From: Paraeggerthella hongkongensis
Lineage (GTDB): Bacteria > Actinomycetota > Coriobacteriia > Coriobacteriales > Eggerthellaceae
Direction: 5' to 3'
Assembly (NCBI RefSeq): GCF_003726035.1
Contig: NZ_QICD01000009.1
Location: 27,132-91,131 of the forward strand
DNA length: 64,000 bases
Shown: positions 7,973-17,255 of the stretch, piece by piece
Numbering within the stretch: position 1 is the stretch's first letter
How the letters are laid out: the number at the start of each line of letters is the position of its first letter
The notes under the pieces: model-generated
Told to the model about the DNA's origin: nothing
Seen by the model: the letters and a program-made list of their open reading frames with translations, nothing else
Databases searched by the model: none
Program-made: the position numbers and the translations under genes

Positions 7973-8647
7973 GTGACGCTCATCGACGACATACGCGCGT
8001 ACCGGCCCTTCAACCAGCAGGAGGCCGCAGACCGAACAACCATCCTTCAGCGACTGGAGGTCGACCCGCATGCGTTCGACCGCACGTCGCCCGCGCACGT
8101 GACGTGCTCGATCTGGACGGTCGACCCCTGCGCGACCAAAACCCTCATGGTCTACCACCGCATCTACGATTCCTGGTCGTGGATCGGCGGACACGCCGAC
8201 GGCGAGCGCGAGCTGGCGCGCGTCGCCCTGCGCGAATTGGAAGAGGAGACGGGCATCGCGCGGGCGCGCTTGGTGCCCTGCGGGCCGGGCGGCATCTTCT
8301 CGCTGGAAGTTCTCACCGTGAACGGGCACGAGAAGCGCGGCGCGTACGTCGGCTCGCACCTGCACCTCAACGTCACCTACCTGGCCGTCGCATCTCCCCG
8401 CGACCCGCTGCACAGCAAGCCCGACGAGAACGCGGACGTGCGCTGGTTCGACCTTGCCGAAGCGTGCGAGGCCTCCACCGAGCCATGGATCCGCGACCGC
8501 ATCTACCGCAAGCTCGTCGACAAGCTGGCCCTCGTCGATCCCGATGCGCTGCGCAGCGCGCATCTATCGGCTTCGCATGGAGAAGGCCCCGAATACGCGC
8601 ATTCCGCGAGCAAACAAACGTTCCTGCGATATACAATGGACGTTTGA
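7973..8647 (+). CDS. NUDIX hydrolase
   Basis: A 224-residue NUDIX protein. The Nudix box GX5EX7REUXEEXGU is complete: GGHADGERELARVALRELEE followed by ETGI. The domain starts after a 45-residue N-terminal part and ends before a helical tail (DRIYRKLVDKLALVDPDAL). Nudix enzymes cleave nucleoside diphosphates linked to another moiety; the substrate cannot be predicted here. The start is GTG 7973, seven bases after a -10-like TACAAT, which suggests a leaderless message. It is followed 19 bp later by the SNF2 helicase gene and is probably co-transcribed with it. Confidence 0.9.
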   Translation: MTLIDDIRAYRPFNQQEAADRTTILQRLEVDPHAFDRTSPAHVTCSIWTVDPCATKTLMVYHRIYDSWSWIGGHADGERELARVALRELEEETGIARARLVPCGPGGIFSLEVLTVNGHEKRGAYVGSHLHLNVTYLAVASPRDPLHSKPDENADVRWFDLAEACEASTEPWIRDRIYRKLVDKLALVDPDALRSAHLSASHGEGPEYAHSASKQTFLRYTMDV

Positions 8648-8666
8648 TCGCGAAAGGAGCGCGTCC

Positions 8667-11600
8667 ATGATCTCAGAGCACGAACTCGGCAGCCAATGCG
8701 CATCCCGCACGCTTGCGCGGGCGCGCTCGATTGCGGAATCGGATCGCAACATCCTGACGAAGCAGGTGCGCTACGACGGCAACGAGACCACCTTGAGCGC
8801 GTTCGTGGCAAGCAGCAGCGGATGGGACGACCGATACCGCACCTCCGTGGCGATCAACGAGAAGGACGATGCCATCCTCGACTACGCTTGCACCTGCCCC
8901 GCCTACCGCGAGTACGACGGCATGTGCAAGCACTGCGCGGCGCTGCTGCTGGCCTACAACGAGGCACCCCAGAAATTCATGGGGTACCACGCCAAGAAAA
9001 CCGCGGCCACGTCGAACTGCATCGCGGAGTTCATGAAGCGCACCGAACAGCTGACCAGCGACAACGACCTGCAAGGCACCATCGACATCGAAACGACCGT
9101 GGCCTACGGCTACCGCGACTGGTCGGCTCACTTCAAGATAGCGGGCCCGCAGGGATCCTACGTCATGAAGAGCATCTCGGAGTTCGTGGACCGCATGCGC
9201 ACGGGCGAGCGGTTCTCGTACGGCAAGAAGCTCGCCTTCACGCACGCCCCTGCCCTGCTCACCGAGCACGCACGCGACATCGCGCAGTTTCTGGACCGCG
9301 CGGTCTCGCTGCGAGAGCGCGCTAACGGAGCGGCGTTCTGGCGCTACCGCGGGCGCGACGAGGTGGGGCGCGATCTCCAGCTTTCCGACATCGAGGTGAT
9401 CGAGCTGCTCGACCTCCTGCACGACCGGCCGTTCGTCGTGCAGGGAACGGACTACGGAACGCGCTCGATCACGCGCGCCCGCATCATCGAAGCCGATCCG
9501 AGCATCGACATCAACCTGCGCGCCGCCGACCAAGGAGGCTACCTTATTTTGCGCGGGGACGATATCGTGCTCGCCGCGCAGGGAAGCCGCATGTACGTCT
9601 GGCAAGACGACGTCTTCTACCGCTGCTCGCCGGAATTCGCGCAATGCGCCGACTTCCTGCGCAACGTCTACGACAGCGACGAGAGCAAGCTGTACATAGC
9701 CGAGGCGGACATGCCGCTGTTCTGCGCCGCCGCGCTGCCCGCCATCGAGCGGCACCTGCACGTGCGCGCGCCGCGCGAAGTGGAAGCGTACCGGCCCGTA
9801 CCCTGCCAGCTGGAGTTCTTCTTCGACAAGGACGATCGGGGCGTGACCTGCGACGCCTGGGCCGCCTACGGCGAGAAGCGCTACCTGATCTGCGGGTTCA
9901 CCAACGATGAAACCGCAGAGGAAACAGCGGGGCCCCTGCGCAACGAGCGCATGGAGGCGAAAGCGGTCGACCTGATCAAGCGCTATTTCAACCCGTTCGA
10001 CGCCTCCATCGACATCGACGACGACGAAGCTGTGGCAGCCCTCGTATTCGGAGGCATTGCCGAATTCCGCGAGCTGGGCGCCGTGTTCACCACGCCCGCG
10101 TTCGACCGGCTCACCCGCGACGGGAAACCGCAGGTAACGTTGGGCGTGTCGTTGACGGGCAACCTGATCGACCTGACCGTGTCCTCCGAAGACCTGCCCG
10201 CGCGCGAGTTGAGCGCGCTGCTGGCCAGCTACCGCAAACGCAAGCGCTTCCACCGCCTTCGCAACGGCGCGTTTCTGGATCTTCGGGACTTCGACCTGTC
10301 CCAGCTCGACCAGCTTGCGGCCGACCTGGGCCTGACCGCGAAGCAGCTGACGTCCGGCCACGCCCAACTGCCCGCTTACCGCGCGTTTTACCTGAACGAA
10401 GAAGACAATCTTGAACGGGATCGGTCGTTCACCCGCTACGTGGAGAGCTTTCGCCACGTGGACGAGCGATCGTACCACGTGCCGGACAGCCTTGCCGACA
10501 CGCTGAGGCCCTATCAAGCGGAGGGCTTCCGCTGGCTTTCGGCGCGCTGCGACGCCGGGTTCGGAGGCATCTTGGCCGACGAGATGGGCTTGGGCAAATC
10601 CGTTCAGCTGATCTCGCTCCTGCTGGCCCGACGCGACCAGACCTGCGAAACCGGTCCGAGCCTGATCGTCTGCCCCGCTTCGCTCGTGTACAACTGGCTT
10701 GCCGAAATAGAGCGCTTCGCGCCCGAGCTTCGCGCGCAGGCCGTGACGGGATCGAAGCGCGAACGAGCGCGCATCCGCAATGCCGCGTTCGACGGGCAGG
10801 GCGCGCGAAGCGATGGGCACGCGCCCGCCGATCAGCCGATCGACGTCCTGGTCACCTCGTACGATTTGCTGCGCATCGATGTAGCGGATTACGCGGGGCG
10901 TTCGTTTTTCTGCTGCGCGCTCGACGAAGCTCAGTACATCAAGAACCCCGCCACCCTCACGACGCGCGCCGTCAAGCGCATCGACGCCGCGCACCGTTTT
11001 GCCCTGACCGGCACTCCCATGGAGAATCGTCTGAGTGAGCTTTGGAGCATCTTCGACTTCCTGATGCCCGGCCTGCTTGGCCCGTACGCTCGCTTCCGCG
11101 AACGATTCGAAGCGCCCGTCGTAGGCGGGGACGAAGCCGTAGCCCGACGACTGCAAGCCGTGGTGGGACCCTTCATGCTGCGCCGCTTGAAGACCGACGT
11201 CCTTGCCGACTTGCCCGACAAGCTCGAGTCCATCGTCTACGCGCATCTGGAAGGCGAGCAGCAGCGTTTGTACGCCGCGCACGAGCAGCGCCTGCGCGAA
11301 GATTTGACCGAGCAGCGCAACAACAGGAAGAACGATGATTTCGGGAAGCGAAAGGTGGAGGTTCTTGCCGAGCTTACGAAGCTGAGGCAGCTCTGCTGCG
11401 ATCCGCACCTGCTCTACGAAAACTACGGCGGCCAGGCGGCAAAGCTCGACGCTATCATGGAATTGGTCGATTCCGCCATGGACGCCGGAGAAAAGACGCT
11501 CGTGTTCTCGCAGTTCACCAGCTTTTTGGAGCGCATCGCACGACGTCTGAACGCAGCGGGCGTTGCCTACTACACCATCACGGGAGCCACGCCCAAGCAG

Positions 11601-11948
11601 AAACGCCTTGCCTTGGTCAATTCATTCAACGGGGACGAGACGCCGGTGTTCTTAGTGTCTCTCAAGGCCGGAGGGACGGGCCTCAACCTGACCGGTGCAT
11701 CGGTTGTGGTGCATGCCGACCCCTGGTGGAACGCCGCCGCGCAAGACCAGGCAACCGACCGCGCCCATCGCATCGGCCAAACGCGCGTGGTGAGCGTGCA
11801 GCGCGTGATCGCCAAAGACACCATCGAAGAGCGCATCGTGCGTTTACAGCAAGCGAAAAGCGAGCTGGCAAGCCAAGTCGTTGGAGCAAGCGGCGTTTCA
11901 CTTGCGAACCTGACCCGCGACGACCTTATCGATCTGCTGCAAGGATAA
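8667..11948 (+). CDS. SWIM zinc finger SNF2-family helicase
   Basis: A 1093-residue DEAD/H ATPase of the bacterial SNF2 family. Near the N-terminus a SWIM zinc finger (CTCPAYREYDGMCKHCAALL, a CxC...CxH pattern) may bind nucleic acid or protein. Around residues 610-1085 is the two-lobe SNF2 motor: ADEMGLGKSVQLISLLL (motif I), the DEAQYIKN box (II), TGTPMENRLSELWSIFDFL (III), FSQFTSFLERI, and QATDRAHRIGQTRVVSVQ (VI). About 500 residues between the two are the bacterial SNF2 helicase-associated region. Bacterial relatives resemble RapA-like remodellers of nucleoprotein or stalled polymerase, but the role is unproven. Start ATG 8667 has GAAAGGAG. Confidence 0.93.
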   Translation: MISEHELGSQCASRTLARARSIAESDRNILTKQVRYDGNETTLSAFVASSSGWDDRYRTSVAINEKDDAILDYACTCPAYREYDGMCKHCAALLLAYNEAPQKFMGYHAKKTAATSNCIAEFMKRTEQLTSDNDLQGTIDIETTVAYGYRDWSAHFKIAGPQGSYVMKSISEFVDRMRTGERFSYGKKLAFTHAPALLTEHARDIAQFLDRAVSLRERANGAAFWRYRGRDEVGRDLQLSDIEVIELLDLLHDRPFVVQGTDYGTRSITRARIIEADPSIDINLRAADQGGYLILRGDDIVLAAQGSRMYVWQDDVFYRCSPEFAQCADFLRNVYDSDESKLYIAEADMPLFCAAALPAIERHLHVRAPREVEAYRPVPCQLEFFFDKDDRGVTCDAWAAYGEKRYLICGFTNDETAEETAGPLRNERMEAKAVDLIKRYFNPFDASIDIDDDEAVAALVFGGIAEFRELGAVFTTPAFDRLTRDGKPQVTLGVSLTGNLIDLTVSSEDLPARELSALLASYRKRKRFHRLRNGAFLDLRDFDLSQLDQLAADLGLTAKQLTSGHAQLPAYRAFYLNEEDNLERDRSFTRYVESFRHVDERSYHVPDSLADTLRPYQAEGFRWLSARCDAGFGGILADEMGLGKSVQLISLLLARRDQTCETGPSLIVCPASLVYNWLAEIERFAPELRAQAVTGSKRERARIRNAAFDGQGARSDGHAPADQPIDVLVTSYDLLRIDVADYAGRSFFCCALDEAQYIKNPATLTTRAVKRIDAAHRFALTGTPMENRLSELWSIFDFLMPGLLGPYARFRERFEAPVVGGDEAVARRLQAVVGPFMLRRLKTDVLADLPDKLESIVYAHLEGEQQRLYAAHEQRLREDLTEQRNNRKNDDFGKRKVEVLAELTKLRQLCCDPHLLYENYGGQAAKLDAIMELVDSAMDAGEKTLVFSQFTSFLERIARRLNAAGVAYYTITGATPKQKRLALVNSFNGDETPVFLVSLKAGGTGLNLTGASVVVHADPWWNAAAQDQATDRAHRIGQTRVVSVQRVIAKDTIEERIVRLQQAKSELASQVVGASGVSLANLTRDDLIDLLQG

Positions 11949-11983
11949 AACGAAGGCGGGGCCGGCCATCTTGCTTGTCCTAG

Positions 11984-12063
11984 TGAGACGAAGGGACGGG
12001 GTCAATGACTCATTTTCGGCCGCAGGCCAGAAAATGAGTCATTGACCCCGTCCCTTCGTCTCA
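11984..12063. repeat. Near-perfect palindrome with 34-bp arms
   Basis: Positions 11984-12017 and 12030-12063 are exact reverse complements (34 bp, no mismatch). The 12-nt centre can pair further as GGCC/GGCC around a GCA loop with one bulged A. The arms contain GGGACGGGGTCAATGACTC. It sits between the convergent SNF2 helicase and accDA genes and could act as a bidirectional terminator, but the length and perfection look more like a REP or miniature mobile element than a simple terminator. Confidence 0.8.
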
Positions 12064-12072
12064 TCCCTGTGC

Positions 12073-14610
12073 CTAGAACTTCATGAAACGCTCGTAGCGC
12101 TGCTTCAGCAAATCGTCCAGAGGGCGCCCGCCGAGCTCTTCAAGCGTTTTAACCACGTAAGCCCGAACGCCTTGAGCAGCTGCTTCGGGGTTTTCGTGAG
12201 CAGGACCGGCACCTTCAGGAAGAACAGCGTCGACGATGCCCATCTGGCAGGCCTCGTGCGCGCTCATCTTCATGACGGCCGCCGCTTCGGGGGCGCGCGT
12301 GCGGTCCTTCCAAAGGATGGAAGCAAACCCTTCCGGCGAGAGAACCGAATACACGGCATGCTCCTGCATAGCCACACGATCCGCAACGGCCAGAGCAAGA
12401 GCGCCGCCCGAACCGCCTTCGCCCAAAAGCACGCTCACCACCGGCACGCGCATGCCCGCCAGCGCTATGAGGTTGTCCGCAATCGCGTTGCCCTGCCCGC
12501 GCTCCTCCGCTTCAGTGCCGCAGAACGCGCCCTGCGTGTCCACCAGGCACACGATCGGACGCCCGAACTTCTCGGCCTGGCGCATGACGCGCAGCGATTT
12601 TCGATAGCCTTCCGGCTGCGGGCAGCCGAAGTTTCGCTTGATGCGCTCCTTCAGGTCGCGGCCCTTTTCCTGCGCGACCACGGTGACGGCGTGCCCGTCG
12701 ATCCAGCCCAGCCCGCACACGATGGCGGCGTCGTCGCCGAACGCGCGATCGCCGTGCAGCTCGATGAAACCGTCGACGAACGACTCGATGTACGACAGCG
12801 CCGTAGGACGATGCACGTTGCGCGCCAGCTGCACGCTTTCCCATGCGCGGTTCGAACGCGTCGAGGACGCAGCCTCGCCCCGAGCCGATGACGGCGCGCC
12901 GCCTTCGAGGGGAAGCCGACCGTCCACGTCGAATCCACCTCGTTTGAGGGCGCGCTCCAGACGCCTGCGCGACGCCGCATCGCTGCGCGCGAAACCGCCC
13001 ATAAGGCCCGCGACGCGATCCCTCAACCGAGCCGGCGCCCAAGTCGCCTCGGTCAACGACGCGCCTTCCGGAGTGAGATCCCCGTACGTCACGGTATTGT
13101 ACGTATGCGTGCCGTTCGCCAGGTTGTCGCGCACGGCTTCGTAGCTGACGAATATCTCCCGATCCCCCGGTTCGTGCCCGCTCTTCCCCGCGCCCGCAGG
13201 AGAGGTTGCCAGATGAATGGCCAGCACGTGCGCGAGCGTGCTGCGCAGATCCCCGCGTTCGACGATGGCGTCGATCAAACCGTGCTCGAGCGCGAATTCA
13301 GCGGTTTGGAAGCCTTCAGGGAGCTCTTGCTTGATGGTGTCTTTGATCACGCGCTGGCCGGCGAACCCGATGAGCGCCCGCGGCTCCGCCAAAATGACGT
13401 CGCCTTGCATGGCGAACGACGCGGTCACGCCGCCCGTCGTAGGATCGGTGAGAACCGATATGTACGGGAGCTTGGCCTCGGCATGGCGATCGAGCGCGAA
13501 CGACACCTTCGCCATCTGCATGAGCGACACCAGACCCTCCTGCATGCGCGCGCCGCCCGACGCGGTGAACACCACCACGGGCAGGCGCTCGTCGGTTGCG
13601 CGCTCCACGAGCCGCGCCACCTTCTCGCCCACAACCGATCCCATGGATCCCATGAAGAACTGCGACTCCATGATGCCGATGGCAACGCGCAAGCCGGCGA
13701 TGCGGCCCTCGCCTGTGCACACGGCCTCGTCCAAGCCGGTCTTGTCGCGCTGGGCGGCCAGCTTGTCTTCGTAACCGGGAAAGCCCAACGGATCGGTCTC
13801 GGGCACCGACCGGTTCCATTCGACGAAGCTGCCCGCGTCGAGCAGGTCGTCGATGCGCTCGGCCGACGACATGCGCAGGTACGTGCCGCACGACGGACAG
13901 ACGTAGTGCCCTGCAGCCACGCTGGCCGCATCGAACTTGAGACCGCACGCGTGGCAGGCCCGCCAGGCTTCCGCGCCGGTTGCCGTCTTTTCCGTGGAGC
14001 AGAGCACCCAGCCGAGCAGAGGGGACTCAACGCTGAGCGGTTTGAACACGCGTACGCCGCGCGCTGCAGCGCGCGCCAGGAAGCTGTCGACCTCCGAAAG
14101 GGCAACGGCTTCGTCGCAGAGCAAGATGCAGGACGCTTGGCACTCCGAAGCGGCCTGCAGCACGGCGTACGCATTGCCGAACAGGGCGTCCGTGTACTTT
14201 TCGCCCAGGCAAACGCTCAGCGCAGCAGCCTTCACATGCGGATCGTAACGACGGTCCTGCGTATACGCCGCGCACGCCGCGAACCCGGCCTCGACCACCG
14301 CGGGAAACAAACGGCGCGCCGTCTTCGCGCGGGCCATGACAAGAGCCACGGGAGCAGGTCGATCGGTTGCGACGTCAACACCCGAAGCGCATCGGCCCGC
14401 GCCGCCGGCCTCGGAAAAAACGGACGCATCCACCGCGTCGAGCGCGTTCGGAGCATCCGGGGAAACCCCCGCCGCCTCGGCCGCCATGCGGCTGAGACGG
14501 TACACGACGTCGGCCGAGCCCTCCACGGCTCGAACCGCAGCCGCAACGTCGTGCGGCAGGACCGCTCCGTCCGTTGCGATGGTGATGTAGTTCTGCTTAC
14601 GCTGCTTCAT
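12073..14610 (-). CDS. accDA: Acetyl-CoA carboxylase AccD-AccA fusion with extra N-terminal domain
   Basis: An 845-residue carboxyltransferase that makes malonyl-CoA from carboxybiotin and acetyl-CoA. Three parts are visible. Residues about 85-195 resemble the N-terminal Rossmann-like domain of biotin carboxylase (ARRLFPAVVEAGFAACAAYT, DRRYDPHVKAAALSVCLG) but lack the ATP-grasp part. Residues about 215-480 are AccD with its zinc ribbon (ACHACG ... YVCPSCG) and FTASGGARMQEG. Residues about 570-840 are AccA (ALSYIESFVDGFIELHGDRA, LVDTQGAFCGTEAEERGQ, GEGGSGGALAL). Start ATG 14610 has GGAAGG upstream. It is last in the fab operon. AccB and AccC are not in this window. Confidence 0.93.
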   Translation of the reverse strand: MKQRKQNYITIATDGAVLPHDVAAAVRAVEGSADVVYRLSRMAAEAAGVSPDAPNALDAVDASVFSEAGGAGRCASGVDVATDRPAPVALVMARAKTARRLFPAVVEAGFAACAAYTQDRRYDPHVKAAALSVCLGEKYTDALFGNAYAVLQAASECQASCILLCDEAVALSEVDSFLARAAARGVRVFKPLSVESPLLGWVLCSTEKTATGAEAWRACHACGLKFDAASVAAGHYVCPSCGTYLRMSSAERIDDLLDAGSFVEWNRSVPETDPLGFPGYEDKLAAQRDKTGLDEAVCTGEGRIAGLRVAIGIMESQFFMGSMGSVVGEKVARLVERATDERLPVVVFTASGGARMQEGLVSLMQMAKVSFALDRHAEAKLPYISVLTDPTTGGVTASFAMQGDVILAEPRALIGFAGQRVIKDTIKQELPEGFQTAEFALEHGLIDAIVERGDLRSTLAHVLAIHLATSPAGAGKSGHEPGDREIFVSYEAVRDNLANGTHTYNTVTYGDLTPEGASLTEATWAPARLRDRVAGLMGGFARSDAASRRRLERALKRGGFDVDGRLPLEGGAPSSARGEAASSTRSNRAWESVQLARNVHRPTALSYIESFVDGFIELHGDRAFGDDAAIVCGLGWIDGHAVTVVAQEKGRDLKERIKRNFGCPQPEGYRKSLRVMRQAEKFGRPIVCLVDTQGAFCGTEAEERGQGNAIADNLIALAGMRVPVVSVLLGEGGSGGALALAVADRVAMQEHAVYSVLSPEGFASILWKDRTRAPEAAAVMKMSAHEACQMGIVDAVLPEGAGPAHENPEAAAQGVRAYVVKTLEELGGRPLDDLLKQRYERFMKF

Positions 14611-14658
14611 CGAACGACCTTCCGAATTCCCCGACCATCGCACAGGCGCCGCCGCGCG

Positions 14659-15108
14659 CTACGCCTCGGCCTTTGCCAGCACGTACTTCTGCGTCGCCGT
14701 CGCGCACACCTGGCCGTCGACGCTCGCCTCCACCTCCGCCACGCACAAGCGAGACGAGGATTTCACGATACGGCCCTTCAAGACGAGCGTGTCGCCCGGC
14801 TCCACCTGACGGCGAAACTTCGCGTTGTCGATACCGGTCAAAAACCCGATCGACCCCTCGGCCCCTCGTTCTACGAGCACGCAGAACGAGGCAGCTTGGG
14901 CAAGCGCCTCCATGATGATGACGCCCGGGAGCACCGGGTGTCCCGGGAAGTGGCCCTCGAACAGCGCCAAGCCGGGATCGACGTCAAGCTCGGCCGTCAC
15001 TTCGACGCCCGGCTTGCAGGAGGTCACTCGGCTCACCCAGCAAAACGGGTCGCGGTGCGGCAGCACCGCCTCGACGACGTCCTTGCCGCAGGGATACTCG
15101 ATATCCAT
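14659..15108 (-). CDS. fabZ: 3-hydroxyacyl-ACP dehydratase FabZ
   Basis: A 149-residue hot-dog-fold enzyme that dehydrates 3-hydroxyacyl-ACP in type II fatty-acid elongation. It has the usual VLPHRDPFCWVSRV, the FEGHFPGHPVLPGVIIMEAL block that carries the catalytic His and Glu, and NAKFRRQVEPGDTL. Most FabZ proteins begin a few residues before the LPHR motif, as here. The ATG at 15108 is preceded by AAAGGAG, so the in-frame start at 15138 is not needed. It lies between fabF and accDA, 78 bp after the former. Confidence 0.94.
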   Translation of the reverse strand: MDIEYPCGKDVVEAVLPHRDPFCWVSRVTSCKPGVEVTAELDVDPGLALFEGHFPGHPVLPGVIIMEALAQAASFCVLVERGAEGSIGFLTGIDNAKFRRQVEPGDTLVLKGRIVKSSSRLCVAEVEASVDGQVCATATQKYVLAKAEA

Positions 15109-15186
15109 AGGTTCTCCTTTCAACGGCGCGCTTTGCACGCCATGCGCCCGCGCGAGGCGCCTTGGCGCGCCGCGCTCCGATGGCCG

Positions 15187-16494
15187 TCAGGCCAGCGGGG
15201 TCCGGTACGGCGAGATAGCAAGCGAGGCGTTGTGGCCGCCGAAGCCCAGCGAGTTCGAAAGCGCCACCTTCTGGGGGTAGTTCGTCTTCGCCTCCACCAC
15301 CACGTTCACCGGGCACGCAGGATCGGCTTCGGCGAACCCGGCCGTGGGAGGAACGCAGTCGTTGGCCACGGACAGAGCGCACACGATAGCTTCGATCGCA
15401 CCCGCAGCCCCCAGCGTATGACCCGTCGTGCCCTTCACGGAAGTGACCGGCACCGTGCAAGCGAGCTCTTCGCCGCATACGGCGGCAAGCGCCTTGGACT
15501 CGGTCGCGTCGTTTGCGGGCGTGCCCGTCCCGTGAGCGTTCAAATGCCCTAGATCGGCAGGCGTGAAGCCCCCTTCCGAAAGCGCCTGCAGCATCGCGCG
15601 CGCCACGCCGTCGCCGCTCGGCTCGGGAGCGGTCATGTGGTAGGCGTCGCCCGTCGAGCCGAAGCCGACGACCTCGGCCAGCACGGTCGCCCCGCGCCCA
15701 AGGGCGTGCTCGAGCGACTCCAGAACCACCGCGCCCGCGCCCTCGCCCGCCACGAAGCCCGCACGGCGCACATCGAAGGGCAGCGACGCCTCGCAAGGAT
15801 CGGATGACTTCGAAAGCGCGCCCAGGTTCGCGAATCCAGCCAGGCAGATAGGCGACACGGACTCTTCCGATCCTCCGGCAAGCGCCGCGTCGATGTAGCC
15901 GTGCCTGATGTCGCGCACGGCCGTGCCGATGCAATGGGCTCCCGTTGCGCAAGCAGTCACCACGTTCAGGCACTCGCCCTGCAAACCGTAGCGAATGGAC
16001 AGGTTGCCAGCAGCGATGTTGCCGATCATCGTGGGGATGAACAGCGGGCTCACGCGCTTGGGACCCTTCTCAGCCAATGCGGAGAACCCGCTTTGCAGCT
16101 CGTCGATGCCGCCGATGCCCGTTCCGAACACGCACGCGATGCGCGTGGCGTCCTCCGCTTCCATATCGAGCCCCGCCTGAGCCATGGCCTCGTCGGAGGC
16201 GACGATGGCGTACTGTACGAACCGCTCGAAACGGCGCGCCTCCTTCTTGGAAAGGCCGTGCTCGGTCGCATCGAAATCGCGTACCTCGGCAGCGATGCTC
16301 ACGTCATGGTCGGTCGCGTCGAAACGCGCGATCGGGCCGATGCAGCAAGCGCGGTCCATGACCGCGTTCCAAAGCGCCTCTACGCCGACTCCGGCAGGAG
16401 ACACCGCGCCCATGCCGGTGATGACCACGCGATGCGTGCCGTCGGGACGGCGCGTGGCAATATCCTGGGCACCCGAATTCGCGTTCTTGCTCAT
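15187..16494 (-). CDS. fabF: 3-oxoacyl-ACP synthase II FabF
   Basis: A 435-residue condensing enzyme that extends acyl-ACP with malonyl-ACP. The Cys-His-His triad is present: TACATGAHC (nucleophile near Cys182), LNAHGTGTPAND, and VKGTTGHTLGAAG; the GFGGHNASL glycine motif closes the protein. About 20 extra residues precede the family start RVVITGMGAVSPAG. The ATG overlaps the fabG stop codon in an ATGA junction with GGAGG inside the end of fabG, so the two are translationally coupled. No FabH or FabB is seen nearby. Confidence 0.96.
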   Translation of the reverse strand: MSKNANSGAQDIATRRPDGTHRVVITGMGAVSPAGVGVEALWNAVMDRACCIGPIARFDATDHDVSIAAEVRDFDATEHGLSKKEARRFERFVQYAIVASDEAMAQAGLDMEAEDATRIACVFGTGIGGIDELQSGFSALAEKGPKRVSPLFIPTMIGNIAAGNLSIRYGLQGECLNVVTACATGAHCIGTAVRDIRHGYIDAALAGGSEESVSPICLAGFANLGALSKSSDPCEASLPFDVRRAGFVAGEGAGAVVLESLEHALGRGATVLAEVVGFGSTGDAYHMTAPEPSGDGVARAMLQALSEGGFTPADLGHLNAHGTGTPANDATESKALAAVCGEELACTVPVTSVKGTTGHTLGAAGAIEAIVCALSVANDCVPPTAGFAEADPACPVNVVVEAKTNYPQKVALSNSLGFGGHNASLAISPYRTPLA

Positions 16495-17255
16495 AGCGAC
16501 ATACCTCCATCGATGCAGATAACTTGCCCGGTCACGTAACCGGCCTCCTCGCTCGCTAGAAATCGAACGAGCGCGGCAACGTCCTTCGGCTCGCCGAAAC
16601 GCCCCGACGCGATGCGCGCCAAAACCGCGTCGCGCTGCTTGTCCGACAACTCGTCGGTCATGTCCGTGGATATGAAGCCCGGGGCAACCGCGTTCGCCGT
16701 GACGTTGCGGGCGGCCAGCTCGCGCGCGAGCGATTTCGTCAGGCCGATAACCCCCGCCTTGGAAGCCGCGTAATTCGCCTGACCCGCGTTTCCAGCTACG
16801 CCCACCACGCTCGACAGGTTCACGATGCGACCGTAGCGCTGCTTCATCATGCGCTGGGCCGCCGCTTTGCAGCAGTTGAACGTACCCTTGAGGTTCACGT
16901 CGATGACCGCGTCGAAGTCCTCTTCCTTCATGCGCACCAGCAATCCGTCGCGCGTGATGCCCGCATTGTTCACCAGCACGTCCACGCGCCCGAACGCCTC
17001 ATGGGCGGCCTCGATCAATCCATGCGCCTGGTCGGCATCGGCGACGTTCGCCGCCACCGCAACGGCGCGCACGCCGTACTCGCTGGCCAAACCATCGGCC
17101 AGCTCCTGAGCTGCGGCAAGCCCGCGTTCGCTCGAGCAGTTCACGCACACGTCGAAGCCGGAGCGCGCCAGCTCTTCGGCCACCGCACGGCCGATTCCAC
17201 GGCTCGATCCGGTAACGACCGCGCTTCGGCGCAGGGTTTCGGGTTGGTTGGTCAC
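16491..17255 (-). CDS. fabG: 3-oxoacyl-ACP reductase FabG
   Basis: A 254-residue short-chain dehydrogenase that reduces 3-oxoacyl-ACP with NADPH. The cofactor motif is VTGSSRGIGRAVAEELA, then NNAGITRDGLLVRMKEEDFD, the catalytic Ser in NLSSVVGVAGNAGQ, and YAASKAG with the Tyr and Lys. I start it at GTG 17255, which overlaps the fabD stop in a GTGA junction and has GAGGAG five bases upstream; starting at 17300 would add 15 residues without support. It is the central gene of the operon. Confidence 0.96.
   Translation of the reverse strand: MTNQPETLRRSAVVTGSSRGIGRAVAEELARSGFDVCVNCSSERGLAAAQELADGLASEYGVRAVAVAANVADADQAHGLIEAAHEAFGRVDVLVNNAGITRDGLLVRMKEEDFDAVIDVNLKGTFNCCKAAAQRMMKQRYGRIVNLSSVVGVAGNAGQANYAASKAGVIGLTKSLARELAARNVTANAVAPGFISTDMTDELSDKQRDAVLARIASGRFGEPKDVAALVRFLASEEAGYVTGQVICIDGGMSL

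Noticed and set aside
8673..11408. A 911-codon open frame antisense to the SNF2 helicase
   Set aside because: The helicase on the other strand has all its motifs. The antisense frame is open only because of GC-rich third positions and has no family feature or start signal.
13105..15552. An 815-codon plus-strand frame opposite accDA, fabZ and fabF
   Set aside because: It spans three well-supported genes and their gaps, and has Arg/His-rich composition typical of antisense frames.
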